This document shows, one piece after another, positions 21,725 to 33,806 of a stretch of DNA of 64,000 nt. The number at the start of each line of letters is the position of its first letter. Position 1 is the first letter of the stretch. The stretch covers positions 14,575,001 to 14,639,000 of the forward strand of contig CM073593.1 in NCBI GenBank assembly GCA_037074705.1, given 5' to 3'. A model generated the notes under the pieces. That model ran no database searches. It was not told where the DNA came from and was given only the letters and a program-made list of their open reading frames with translations. A program made the translations under genes and the position numbers. This stretch comes from Zhengitettix transpicula (taxonomy: Eukaryota; Arthropoda; Insecta; Orthoptera; Tetrigidae).

Positions 21725-23459
21725 GAAAGAGCTATGTCCTGTGCTGTGTTCGATTTCTGACGGCGCCTTACTGGTTCATTTATTTGGCTGGCACTGAGCC
21801 TTTGTTACTCCTCTCGGTCCCCTCAAATTACTCCAATTGGGTGAGATCAATCGATATGTTAATATTAATAAACTGTAGCAACGACGGTGTCCCCTTGTGA
21901 TGTTAAACCAACTCTAAGTTCTTTTGTATCAAAATACAAGTTCACGCGGTTTTAACACACGATGGGGGAAAAAATTGACAGCTGTGAGCCACAGACTACA
22001 AATAATATTCATCTATGAGAACTTTTATGTCATAATTCAACTACCTTCACTAATTTTTCATTTTTTTGTGTTTTCTCAAATGTAATTTTCGTTATTATTG
22101 AGTTGTATTGATTCTTAATCACAATTAGTCGCATCTGTGTCTGAAATTTAAATAATTTTGGTCTGTATTTCTTTTGTTTGTTATAATTAAATTTTATTGT
22201 GTCGTAGTTTTAATATTAAGAATGATAATATTCTTTGTTGTCTGTTGTAAAACTTTTAACAAAGTATGATATAGTAAAATGAAGTTTATGAAAGATTTTA
22301 TAATATACTCACTTATATCAGCCTCAATTATTAGAATTTTTTATTTTTTCAAAATAATTTATTAGTGGCTTTAGGTCTTTTACTTTTTAAAAAAATACTA
22401 CAAGTTTAAGATGGCTTAAGGCCGAAAGCAACTAATAAATTGTTTTGAAGATCTTCAAAATTATACTTCATTGAGATTGTTAATAAAGGAGGGTTATTAA
22501 AATTATAAATGAATAGAAGTATACCAGCCATACCAGTGAGAAACCATTTGATAACACAAAACCATAGAACAATTAACACAATCTAGGACTTCATCAGGTG
22601 AACAATGGAATAAATAATTCCCATCCCTTGCCAATATTTTCTCTTAATATCAACGGGGCATTGCAGCATGCCTTGGCGATTATACACAAAATTTGAATGA
22701 ATAAAAGAATTTGGCTATGTATGTCAATTATATACTGGAAACGTCCTGGATTGAGAAAGATACGGTGTGTTTTCGTGTTATTAAATTCTTTCTGACTAAT
22801 TTAAATGCATTTATAATTATGTTGAAGTTCAATATAACTATTAAATTAATAACACATCAGTCTTCACAATATAAGAACTGAATATTTTTTATGAATAATA
22901 TGAAATATTGAGAAAAGGAAGTCAGTTAGCGTCATGTGTCGTAGTGAAGTGTAAGACAATAAAAAGTAATAGGGATGTTTTTTTACAAAGATTCATAATT
23001 CATTACTACCAGATTGAATTGTATTTAGGCAAAACTGTTGTCCCGTTGAACATGATGCTTTTAGGTTAATTCATTATTTTTTCACGAATTTTTTGGAACA
23101 TAATACTTATACTCAGTGTCTGTAACGCGTCATGTATTGATTTTAATATTCACGGAACCATTTAAAAAATGTAAACTTTAAATAAGTTTTGTAACGTATG
23201 TACCAACTGACTTTCTTATTTTCCAACTCACGTATTTCATTAACGGTTCCTTTGGCAACTATTTATTTTGGCAGGTGAGGTAGAACAATAAATAAGTGAC
23301 AGCGATTCAGGTAACAGAAGTATATGATATTCTTAAAGTGTAAGAATAGTTGGTAGAAGTTTAAAAATGTATGGTAACAACTGTTGATAATTATGTCAAT
23401 AAAATCCATTTATAACAGAAAGGTGCTGAAACTCTGAAATTATTTAGAAAAATTCAGAT
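21725..23459. other. Mostly AT-rich non-coding DNA
   Basis: Holds a worn hammerhead-like segment at 22585-22612 (minus: CCTGATGAAGTCCTAG without a clear GAAA). At 23274/23275 there is a weaker acceptor-donor junction, TTTTGGCAG|GTGAGG. No coding frame supported. Confidence 0.45.
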
Positions 23460-23770
23460 CTCAAATACACCAAACGTAAGGAAATAGAGATTTTCGTGGC
23501 ATTTCTCTGCATGGGTTACCCTCTCCAACCAGTTGACATAAGACACAGCTGTAAGCGTATCCTTGCTTGTTGACAGACATACTCGGACATAATGACAATA
23601 GTCAAAGGGCACCTAATGGCGAAACTAGCCTCGGGAAGGGGGTCAATAGAACGCTCGCCGCGTTTGAAGCTGTCCATCGGGGGATGCAGGCCACAACAGA
23701 AACCACCCTGTTAAGCGTGAGATGACCTTGCACCCGGAAACACGCCACATCAAATTACCCGACAATCTTC
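23460..23770. promoter_or_regulatory. Moderately GC-rich block
   Basis: GC rises between about 23500 and 23750, with CpG sites and no open frame of note. It may be a short regulatory island. Weak evidence. Confidence 0.2.
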
Positions 23771-26199
23771 AATTAAGCACTTTACTGTATTAATTAAACT
23801 ATAAACAAAAATCATCTCTTTCTTCAAATGAGAGCTCGATGAACCTGACGTGAATTGCAGGTTGAATAAAACGAGTAGATTTAGGGATGACATAGTCCGA
23901 TATTGTTTTATTGACAATATTATCAATACATGAGGGTAGTAAATACTTTATAACGCAATAAATTGATTACAATAATAATAAAACCTCAATTCTGTATAAA
24001 ATGCTCGACTCGTATCCGTAATAAGTTGGTTGCTAATACAGTCTCGTTGACGGCGAACAAACATTAATTTAACATCAATACAGTTTAATTCGAAATAATT
24101 CCCAGTATAAAAACAAAAATTTATGACCTCTAAAGTAAACATTATAGCGATCCACTTTTCTTGGCTCGGGTAAAAAAATTTAAAATGTGAGGAATAACGA
24201 ATTACAAAATCTACTTCAGAGGCTCCATTACTAAAGTCCCATATCAGTACATATATATGTATTGACTTACACAAACAGTAATGCTCGTATTTTGTTTTTG
24301 ATGAAATAAGAAAAGTCGCTAGTGATTATTACAACATGAAACCTACTTCCTTTCTTATTTCCATTTATTTTCTTCCTGTAGCCTATATTCTCTGAAAAGT
24401 AGACAATGAAACACCTGTCCAACACTAAGAATATAATAAATTCACCATTGCCATAAAATTTTTTAAATCGAAACGATTAATGTTTCTGTTAATAATCCGT
24501 CCCGTGATCTCTAAAAAATTATTTGTGAAGCCAGTAATTATTTGTTAAGCCAGTAATTTTGTGTCCCGTCGTCCGTTCTGGGTACAATCATCGACAAAAT
24601 ACTTTCTTCGTCTGTTCCAGTGTGACTCTGAATTACAAAACCGTCAAATAACATTCAACTGCTTACACTACAACTAAAATACCGTCACAATGTACCTAGT
24701 ATTAGATGAGCGAAAGATAGTGCAGAATACTGTCACTACTTGTTGGTTTATAGCAACAAAAATCTTTGGTAAACGGAAAAATTGAAATTTTTTTTAGAAA
24801 TAGTCTCATTATTAAACGCCAAAACATACAGGGATTAAAAAACCATAAAAATTAATTAAATATGTAACGCACAAACGTATGACATAAGATTATTATTATA
24901 GGTAAAAATTATTATAATTTTCCAACAACAATAATTATTCTCTTGATCATATACTTTTATCTTCTCTATACAATGAAAAAGTCGTAATTAAATATTCATG
25001 AGACTCGTTTTTTAAGGATCCAAAATTAAAACCAAAGAGTCCTAAAAATGCAATAAGAATTCTGTATACCTACATCGCGTAATTATTTAACAAAGCAGCT
25101 TTAGGCTTTCTTATCCATAGTCGTTTATAAAAACAATATTCAGTTACAAAAATTTATACAATAAATGCTACATACTGCTACCAACGGATATTTATTTTTA
25201 GACAATGTAAAAAAAAATCTTTAATTTTAGGACTAATTTTAGATTCAGTATAAAATTCATTATCGTTCTACATGTTACCTTTGAATATAAAATTTATTAT
25301 TTCAAAAAAACGGAAATAACTATTCACCAAAACACGTCAGTTAATTTAAATCACTTTTGAGCCCTCTAGATCCCAGTGGTTTAGGCTCTTTTTTTAAAAA
25401 AGAACATACAGACTACTTGAAGGTAATATAAATTGTGAGTTGTCACACCTTTAATAGCACGAGGTGAAACAGAAACTAGCATGCGGGATCCTACACGGCA
25501 ATTAGCCTAAATTTGATGCAGGACAAACCATAGAAAATATGTATCGGGTAGGTAGTGTTCTTGGTACTTGTCTCCCGTCCTTCCGACGATTGGAGTTGTT
25601 TTTTATATTGAACACAGCATTTCAAACTCTTATGCCCTAAAATGTTTGCATGGGAACAGCGGAAAACTTGACATACGCCCAATTTCAGCGACCTTGGTAA
25701 TGGGCGCGTTAATTTTATACCAGATTGAGAAGAAATACATCAACCACGTCTCTTAATCGGTTCAAGTTCTAAAAGTGATACATAAAAGCTTTGGTAATAA
25801 ATGAAGGAAAAACATGTGAAAAGTTTGAATACTCCCACTATTTTAACCAAATTTTGGACACAACTACATTTTGGGCGAACAAACTATTTCGCGTAATTTT
25901 CATTGCAATATTTGTAACAAATTTTTTAACATTCTGTCGACCTATTTCACGTTATCAATTCCAGTAGCATCTAATTAATACATATTTGGTGTATCATTTC
26001 CCTGAAGTACATATGTTAATGTCAAATTATAGGTTGGAAGACGTTAAAATATTTTAGGAACTATTTTCGGAGGCACCAATTCCTTTATATTGGTATCTGT
26101 ACTTGAATATGCGAGAAAATGCGGAAATACAGTTTCTAACGCCGTCTGTTTAACGTATAACGTTTTTAACTTTTACACGTTTCAGTTTCATAAAGAATC
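23771..26199. other. AT-rich non-coding DNA with 19-bp tandem duplication
   Basis: At 24521-24558, ATTTGTGAAGCCAGTAATT is followed by a second unit differing at one base. Minus-strand frame 23948-24274 (108 codons) is rich in F, Y, C and I and looks like chance. No gene supported. Confidence 0.5.
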
Positions 26200-26545
26200 T
26201 CGAGAGAAGAGTGTTTTAATAAATCCGGTATCGCGTTTCTCGCGCAACCTATTTCTCTTAGCCTGGGGCTACAGGAAATTTCACTTTCAGTTGAACATTT
26301 ATTACAAATTTCGCAGCGAAGAAATGTCCGGTTGAACGTTTATTGCTGTCGCTTGGAGGTTGAAGCGCGTGTGTGACGTGGCCAGCAAAAGGCACGGGAA
26401 CAAGAGGGAGCCTCAGGCGCGCATTGTCCGAGTAAAAGCACCAGTCCTGCCTGGCCTGCCTGACCTGCCTGCCTGGCTGGATAAACACGGCTGTTCGCAC
26501 TTCTTCTACGCTCCTCACCAACTTCACACCGTGCTCTGCATAAAA
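26200..26545. promoter_or_regulatory. GC-rich island 8 with CCTG-rich tandem repeat
   Basis: CpG-rich block. 26445-26480 is a CCTGCCTGGCCTG-type short tandem repeat. Overlapping frames on both strands translate this repeat into alternating low-complexity residues (minus RQVRQARQ, AGQAGQAG), so no gene is called. Confidence 0.3.
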
Positions 26546-27487
26546 ATAAGCTCACACTAGTTAGCGTGCCGTAAAAAAACAATACCTGGAAATCTCTTCA
26601 TAGCATCATTGTACTGCATTGCTTATAACTAAACTTCTCCTTTCTCACACCGAAATATTTCCAGCCTGAAAAATTGCATCTGCATACTCATTCTCACCTT
26701 ACCTACAACCGACAAATATTAGTGCTAGAAACTTAACTGATTAATGTTTTAAAGTAAACTCCGTCTTCGGATCCTTCCTGTGTTCCTCTTGACGATCCAT
26801 AATTTTCTGACACATGTTAAAATTACAATTTTCAAACTGACCATAAGGCTTAAAAAAATTCATAATTGATAAATCATGTTATAGAAAATGTATTATCATT
26901 TCGTCCTTAATTTGAGACTTCATTGCATTAATTCGTTTGTCAGTTATAAAATAATTCTGACGTATGGCCCGTATATTTATTCTAGTTTATTTCTGTTAGA
27001 AACTTTCTAATGTCATATATCACAAAATCTATACCACTTGATTGCACGCCATTATCATCAGGCCCCAATGCCAAATGACACCTTGTCCCTAATTTCGAAT
27101 CCTGGCAAAAGTCTAACGTACAACAAATTACATTCAATTATTTCATATCTGTTAAATTCAATATTATTAAAATAATAAATAAATTATTATAAAAAGTTGT
27201 TGTCGTAACTGAATATATTACAGCATATAACGCGTTACGAAACATCAAATTTACGAATAATGTACGAGAAACATTTTTTTAAAGAAAGAGTTAGAATAAT
27301 TAAGTTCAATTTTCATACATTTAATAGTCTCATTAAATAAACTAAGATCTGGGAAATATGAGTTGTCATACGGCACCTTAGACCTTTTTGCGTGAAGGAA
27401 GTGACGTCAGATAGAGAAGTAATCAGAACAGCCACATGTACAATCAAACAAATTACTTGTTAATCTCGCAGTACATTATTTCATTTC
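26546..27487. other. Non-coding DNA with CRE palindrome
   Basis: AT-rich. A fragment related to the hammerhead-like repeats may lie at 27040-27065 (minus CTGATGATAATGGCG). TGACGTCA lies at 27402-27409. No coding frame. Confidence 0.45.
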
Positions 27488-27560
27488 CAAATCCCTTCCT
27501 CTGCTATGAAATCCACCACGTGGATTACACTCACATAGTCTTTTACTCTAAAAAAAATTA
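27488..27560 (+). repeat. Fragment of repeat family A
   Basis: AAATCCCTTCCTCTGCTAT, GTGGATTACACTCACATAG and CTCTAAAAAAAATTAAAAT match the segment at 2797-2900 and its inverted counterpart (TTTTAATTTTTTTAGAGTAA). A short terminal-looking fragment in the same orientation as copy 1. Confidence 0.65.
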
Positions 27561-28226
27561 AAATTTCATTTACAGACTGATTAATTAACAATTTTTGGAT
27601 TGAAATTAACACTTTATTTCCTAGTATTTTCACTACTTCCGTATCTTAAAAGGAAACATTGAACGTGTAGCATAAACCACAAAATACTGTCGGTCATTTT
27701 TTATTTAAAATTAATTTGTTACACTAACGCCTAGGTTACTTATATGCATATCATGTGCATGTACATAAATTTAAAATATTTAGACTTAACATTTATATTG
27801 CAAGTATATTGTTTTCAGACATTTTTTACTTATGTATCTACGATTTAACAAATTATTTTTAAACATCCATGCTGTAGTAGATAAATTAAATTATATTCAT
27901 TTGTTTATAAGACAAAAATGAATACTCGAAATGCTCCCTGTTAAGTCACAGAAAAACAATGAACAATTGTGAGGTCTAATTATTACCCAATTATTACCAA
28001 TTTTTTTCCTTTAAACTGAAAATATCGCTCATTTTATTTATAACTACCAAATAAATTTGTTTCTTGGAATAGTTAAATAGTTCCAGTAATGAAATGTACG
28101 TAGCCTTGAGATGCAACTAGAAAATGAGGTTTTTTACTACGTAGGAAAGAAACGTAGAATGGAGTTCCATATCAGCACGATAAACTGCGATTCCTCCTTC
28201 ATCCACCCCCACCTCATTCCATCTCA

Positions 28227-28228
<2 letters not shown>
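27561..28228. other. AT-rich non-coding DNA
   Basis: No feature recognised. Confidence 0.5.

Positions 28229-28283
<55 letters not shown>
28229..28283 (+). repeat. (TC)n microsatellite
   Basis: About 27 uninterrupted TC units. Open frames crossing it are artefacts of the repeat (polyS/L on plus, polyR/E on minus). Confidence 0.97.
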
Positions 28284-28286
<3 letters not shown>

Positions 28287-28929
28287 CAATAAGATTTATT
28301 TGGCCTTTGGGCGAGTTAATGAAACTAGGTTGTGGCATATAGGACTTCGGGTCTTTCGAAATTGAAATCGGAAAGTTTATCATCGGGAGAGGGTGGGAAG
28401 CGACTGTATCCACATGCACAATACCTGTTAATTGCCTTATATATTTTGTCATGACAGGCAGTCTCGGTAAAGCGGTAGGGGAGGTCTCGTAAATTCTTAC
28501 GACCCATAATTCAGGGAGGGGCAAGGTCCGTCAGATCTCTTTTCAGATTTACTGTCGAAGTAAGCGCAAAGACCCGAAAACGTGTCTGGGCTAAGGCGAT
28601 CCCCTCCCTCCCTTATTCTCCTCAGCGGACAGTAAATAATTTCAAGGTAAGTGGATGAATTGGCACTCACTTCGTGCTCGTCATAAAATTCAGTATACTT
28701 TATAAATCATTTGCTGTCCATTTTTGGTTGCATGAAGAAAGCACTTAAGTATATACCGTGAAGGTTATCGGCTTAAGATCGTTTACAACGACAGACAAAA
28801 GCATATTATGATGCTAATGTAATTGATTTTCATGAATCGTGGCTTCAGAAGTCGCTTATTGATGGCTGTTGGGGAAGAGTTTTAAATCTATATTACAGCA
28901 TTAGCAGAATTCTTAGGCATCATTACTCG
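28284..28929. other. Mixed-composition non-coding DNA
   Basis: 28320-28640 is moderately GC-rich with no convincing frame. A donor-like CAAGGTAAGTGG near 28643 lacks an acceptor. The rest is AT-rich. Confidence 0.4.
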
Positions 28930-29240
28930 TCGTTTTAATCAGCATTCCCTGCGACTACCAGTTAAATTATTTGCCTATAAAAATGCGAGCGTGTTACTTG
29001 ATTTTTGCTGTGTCGACATGGACCATCATTAAGCTGCTTAAGCAACAAAAATTACCATCGCGAGCTACAAAATTTGATGGGCTATTAAGGAGTAATTGGC
29101 TTTCTCGATATTTGCCAGACAGGAGATCGGCGGCGGCGCTTTTCACAGATTCTCGATCAGCTAATGACTCACAACTACGAGACTTTTCAATCTTCGTATA
29201 CATATTTCACCCTCTTATAATTAACTTCATTTAACGCGTC
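28930..29240. promoter_or_regulatory. Island 9, candidate regulatory element
   Basis: Moderately GC- and CpG-rich block with AGTAATTGG at 29092, CTAATGACTCA at 29160 (overlapping TAAT and AP-1 core) and CGGCGGCGGCGC-like sequence near 29130. Short frames on both strands have no domain content. Inferred regulatory element. Confidence 0.3.
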
Positions 29241-29541
29241 GAGATCACTCACGTACATATTAAAACCATAAAACCAAGGCATATCAGTATGAATACAAAA
29301 TATTATGCATAGAATACGGTTTGTAAATTATGTGCTTAAACCAAGATTTTAAAAAGTGTACTTTGAAGTATGTGAAAGAGAACTACTTGTCTTAAACATA
29401 TATTTTACTATATAGCATATAATTTTATTTTCGCGTAATGCATGAATTTCTCCTTTAATAACGAATACTATTAATCATATCTATCCCCAGAATAACCTAC
29501 ATAGTAATTCACCAAGCTGGACAATTAATCATATATATTTA

Positions 29542-29576
<35 letters not shown>

Positions 29577-30329
29577 AATAAGGTTCAATATTTCCAGTTA
29601 CGTAGGTCAACACATAAAGATCGAAGATTTACCCGGTGCAATTGTTGTATAAAAAGCTATTGGTTCTCACTCGGGTGTCGACAGCGATTAATTATAATGT
29701 AAATAATACGTATATAATTGATTCAGAATATAATTGTACAAATATCAAATAATTTTTGTTTTACATTTTAAAAAAGGGCTCCAAGTAGTTAGAATCGTGA
29801 ATTTCTTACTTCTGCAAACATTTATAAATCTGAATATTTATCTTAGATAACGTGTTTATCCAAATGCTTGCACTGGACTTTACTTAAAACGTTACCGTAT
29901 ACATACATATTTTTCAGGCGTTCTTACCTGTTTTATCGCATTCACATCTTCGTTAATTTAAATTTTTTCTTCAATATATTAGAGAATAAGTAAAGATGTA
30001 TAGATTCTTCATTGATCTGAACTTATAAATAAAAACAGGGCAGTGTTTCTTCGCTGTAGGTACAGGGAAGCAGCGTGCTCGATTTGCTTTATTTTCTGTC
30101 TGTGATTTAACGTGTTATTACAATATATTATCGTTTTGAAAAAGTGTAGAAGTATATGGGGCGTTATTACTACGAAATTACATTTAAGTGTTTCCGAGCA
30201 TAACGCGTCCGCCATTTTAGACATCTTCAGTTAAGTGTACCTGATCGTGATATATGATAGTCGTGCTTAAGAGATATAATGTCATATATTGTAGAAAATT
30301 TACTTACTCAATGTCGTTAAAACACAAGT
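29241..30329. other. AT-rich non-coding DNA with AT microsatellite
   Basis: (AT)n run at 29545-29573. No gene supported. The minus-strand frame at 30009-30224 is unremarkable. Confidence 0.5.
29545..29573. repeat. (AT)n microsatellite
   Basis: About 14 uninterrupted AT units. Confidence 0.95.
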
Positions 30330-30850
30330 GCTTCGTGTACATTGAGAAAAGTGCCTGACCTGATGAACGAGTGATGGTTTCAAAATGAGTCCGTGGATAT
30401 TCATCTTCCACGAGCACAACAAATAAAAATCTGTTGAGCTTAGTGTCACTTGGCAGTCCGCCGCTACAAGTGGTGAATTGTGGCAGGTGGGAGGTTGTGG
30501 TACGGATTATTAAATTGCCCATTGCAAACTAATCCTTTCGCAGACTGGCCGGCGATTCGGTTAAGGACCTGAGATTTGGCTTTACGGGAAGCGGCGTAGA
30601 GTCTGCGGGTGACCGCTGTTATTGCACACTGACAGGTCCCTGGTGTCCCTTGGACTGTCGGGTCGTGGTACGGGGGTACAGGGGGGCTTGTTAACACTAC
30701 GCAAACACCGCTGGCTAGCTAATCCCCTCGCCGCCTCCGCCCGTAAAATACCTAATGACTTATAGATGAGACGCACTCGGCATCTGACGGAAAAGGCTCG
30801 TCAAAAAACATTCTTCCAAGCCTGCCCTAGCCAGAGGTTTCACTACTGTA
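30330..30850. promoter_or_regulatory. GC-rich island 10
   Basis: CpG-rich from about 30440 to 30800 with three short overlapping minus-strand frames. They are in different phases and without motifs, as expected of GC-rich non-coding DNA. Candidate regulatory block by composition. Confidence 0.3.
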
Positions 30851-31439
30851 GATAAAAAAAAGGAACAATTCGAAATCATAGTCCTAGACGCTTCTCATTC
30901 CGTTGAGCTTAGTTGAATTTTTTATTGTGATTAGATCATCAATGCTTAAATTTACACTTACTTTCATAACAGAAAAGCATCTCTCCATATAGATTATTCA
31001 TCCTTTCAGGATCTTTACAGTACCAAATATAGACGGAGAAAGTTGTAATTGGTGAGTTGTTTAAAAGAACCAACCAATTAATCGTTTATACTCTTTGGTA
31101 CCTTAATTTTAGATCTTTACAGGTATAAGTCAACAAATAAAGAAAAATACCAGTCTGATTGCTATTATTACATATCCGAAATGAACAACCTATCTACAGT
31201 TCGTCGTATAATTTCAATTATTCAGTGCATCGTGATCGAACAACAGCTTTAAATACATAATTATGCACTTTTCCACTTTAATTTGAGGGGAAAATAAAAA
31301 ACTGAAACTCTATGGCCAAACGTCTGAAACAAGTGGGAGGCTGACTCTAATAATTGCAAATTTTAAACCAAAATCTAAAAGTACATACAGCTACAGGTGC
31401 AAGACTGAGGTCACAATCAGTTAAATACATGTTGTTACG
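30851..31439. other. AT-rich non-coding DNA
   Basis: No feature recognised. Confidence 0.5.
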
Positions 31440-31960
31440 TAAATATGAGTTAAACTCTTGTGCTTGTCTGGTCTGATTTTGTGTGTGTGATATTCGCCAT
31501 TACATGGCCCACGCCTTGTAGAACGTATCAACACAATGACTTTGTCGTCTTATTTGCACGTCGTGACATGGTTGAGAAAGACCTGGCCGGACAAACACGG
31601 CCGAACACCCTCTGTTTACTCGCGAGAGCAAACCCAAGACTGATTCGACAACGGTCGGTGCACAGATTCGTGTGCGTGAGTGCGTGCAATGGGCGTTGAT
31701 AAATGGCACCAAGGCCCTTTACAAACTGCGCCATATCATGCAGCAGCAGTCTCGGTCTTCGTGCTCTCTTTGACTCGCTAATTCTGGCACTCGTCGCTCT
31801 TATTGTGCTCGGCCGGACAATGGCGCGGCCTTGCGTGTTCTCGCGCGTGCGACCAACTAGTTTTTCAAAAGTCATTCCACCTCTACGGTCCTGCCTATTT
31901 ACGAAATTTTGTTTTAATACTCTGGTCCTAATGTGGCTGCATGACAAGACCCACTAATGT
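31440..31960. promoter_or_regulatory. GC-rich island 11
   Basis: Dense CpG region, stop-poor on both strands (139 codons minus at 31528-31947, 79 and 84 codons plus). The long minus frame is arginine- and serine-rich and lacks any recognised domain. Simultaneous openness on both strands points to base composition, not coding. It has several GGCCGGAC- and GCGCGGCC-type motifs. Candidate enhancer or cryptic promoter. Confidence 0.3.
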
Positions 31961-33109
31961 CATTATGAAAAGACTTAATATTTTGTGAAGGTGATAAATA
32001 AATTAGATCACACGCTCACTAGTTATCCAGCTGCACGTATAAAACTTTCAAATCTGAACTACGTAGGATGGATGTAATAAATAGCAGTAATACTTAAAAG
32101 AGAAATTCCTGCAGTGCTTAAAAATAAAACTTTATGGACCCATAAGAAACCACAACAGAAATGTTCTGTAGAAAATCCGACCAACCCAAAAAATATTAGT
32201 AATTAATTTAATGATTTATGTAGAATTAATTTTATTTAATAAATCACACAAAAGTAGATTATATTCCATTAAATATCCAAATAATTCGCTCACAATCAAA
32301 ATATATAAAAAACTATAAGCTTCGATATTTTACCTTTCGTAGAAAACATACGGTAACTATGCAACCTATCTGATATAGTACTATATTATATATTAATATA
32401 GTATTCAAATAATTTTGTTAAACATTCCAAACGTAAAATCCAAAATTTTAAAAGTAAAATGTTATTTACAAAACTTAAATTCTAAAGTCTGCCACACTGT
32501 CCCGACAAAAAGATCACTTGAAGCTCGAATCAAAGACAATTTCTCTAATTTAAAACAACATTCCGTACTAAACACCTACTTGAATAACCACAAGATTGAT
32601 TGCATTGATTAATTTTAAAAATAATAACCAAAATTTAAATTGTATTTGATTCCGTTTTCTTATGACTTAAATTCTTTTCCCCTTTTATGAATATTTTGCC
32701 TTTTTTCTTATATTTGTATGAAATTCTATTATAACAATTCAAGTTTTAACTCTAATTATTGGCATTGTTTGCTTTCATTTCGGCCATGGATGTCGCTTAA
32801 GATGGTTTAAAGTACGTTCATTCTAATTAAATTCATTATTCTGTTGTTAATAATTTGGGGAAGAGTTTTAACGTGCTTAATTTTATTTTAATTTATTCTT
32901 TTGGCTGTTAAATCTTTAATTTGTTTGGATATTTAATCAATGCTTTTAAAATTTTCACGTTTTTTATATATATCTGGAGATTACAAAATTTTTACAACAT
33001 AGTTCTCCTTTTTGATTATGACTATTGCTATAACACTTAAAGAGGTCTGGATGAAAGGTTAAAAATGAGTTAATTGCCCAAAAACTATTATACTAATGAA
33101 TAAACTCAG
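31961..33109. other. AT-rich non-coding DNA
   Basis: No gene, repeat pair or motif cluster recognised. Confidence 0.5.
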
Positions 33110-33400
33110 GCTTTCCACTTCAAACTCCGACTTTACCTGCAGTAGCCAGACGACGTATTTAACATCGCTTCCTTTCCCCTCCTGTAAGCGAGATCAGAAA
33201 GAGAGAAAAAGCGCGTGAGTTTGCCGGAGGTAGGCGCCACTAGTTGCTGGCGCTGAATTATTGTGCTGCAGTAACAAAAGAAAAAGAAACACCATCCGTC
33301 CTGGGAAACACTGCTGTTATTGGCCCCGCAAATCTCGGCCCAAGTTCATAGCCACCCTCGAGGGAGTGACTCAAAATTTCGCACGAAAAATAATGCTTTT
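33110..33400. promoter_or_regulatory. GC-rich island 12
   Basis: Contains a GGTAGGCGCCACTAGTTGC segment near 33228-33247 and other CpG-rich sequence. A 63-codon frame here has no recognised features. Candidate regulatory element. Confidence 0.25.
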
Positions 33401-33714
33401 TGTATTCTTCTGTAGTATTTTCTACACCATACTAGTTTTTTCCGAAGTGTAGAAACGCAACCCTATATATTAATCCAGTAATATTCAAAGAACGTTTGTT
33501 ATTATTTGCCAAAAGTCAAGTGTGATATAACTTGGAAAATTTCCATTTAGTTGAACAAATTTTTTATGCCTTCTAATACGTTTAAGTACGTAACTAGGAA
33601 CAAATTTTTCAACTTATTTTATTAATCACTTTTAACTTATTTTTATTAAGAAGCAACAGAAGAATCTTGTATTCTTATGTCAGTCATATTGGCCATGAAA
33701 TATTTCAATTAACC
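33401..33714. other. AT-rich non-coding DNA
   Basis: The part adjacent to the SINE head (33690-33715) may be the SINE body, but no tail is identifiable. Confidence 0.4.
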
Positions 33715-33806
33715 GGTCAGGATGTAAAAATCTTCACCGGACCCCGAACTGAACCTGGATCTCCCGATTGTTACACGAGGGCTCTTACCATTGATCCATG
33801 GGAGAT
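33715..33806 (-). mobile_element. tRNA-derived SINE head (copy S1)
   Basis: Minus strand: an A-box-like TGGATCAATGGTAAGAGC, then a B-box-like GGTTCAGTTCG, followed by GGGTCCGG-TGAAGATTTTTACATCC. The last part matches the plus-strand segment GGTCCGG-TCGAGATTTTTACATCC at 54757-54780, which also follows tRNA-like A and B boxes. Two copies with the same tRNA-unrelated continuation mark a SINE family and not a tRNA gene. An internal RNA polymerase III promoter would drive it from the minus strand if it is intact. Confidence 0.65.

Noticed and set aside
28111..28524. Frames crossing the TC repeat
   Set aside because: Length comes from the dinucleotide repeat, giving SL or RE runs.
31528..31947. 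139-codon minus-strand frame as a gene
   Set aside because: The CpG-rich island is open on both strands. The peptide has no domain or family resemblance.
33228..33247. CTCF-type insulator site
   Set aside because: GGCGCCACTAG resembles the motif, but the spacing between its halves is off by one base.
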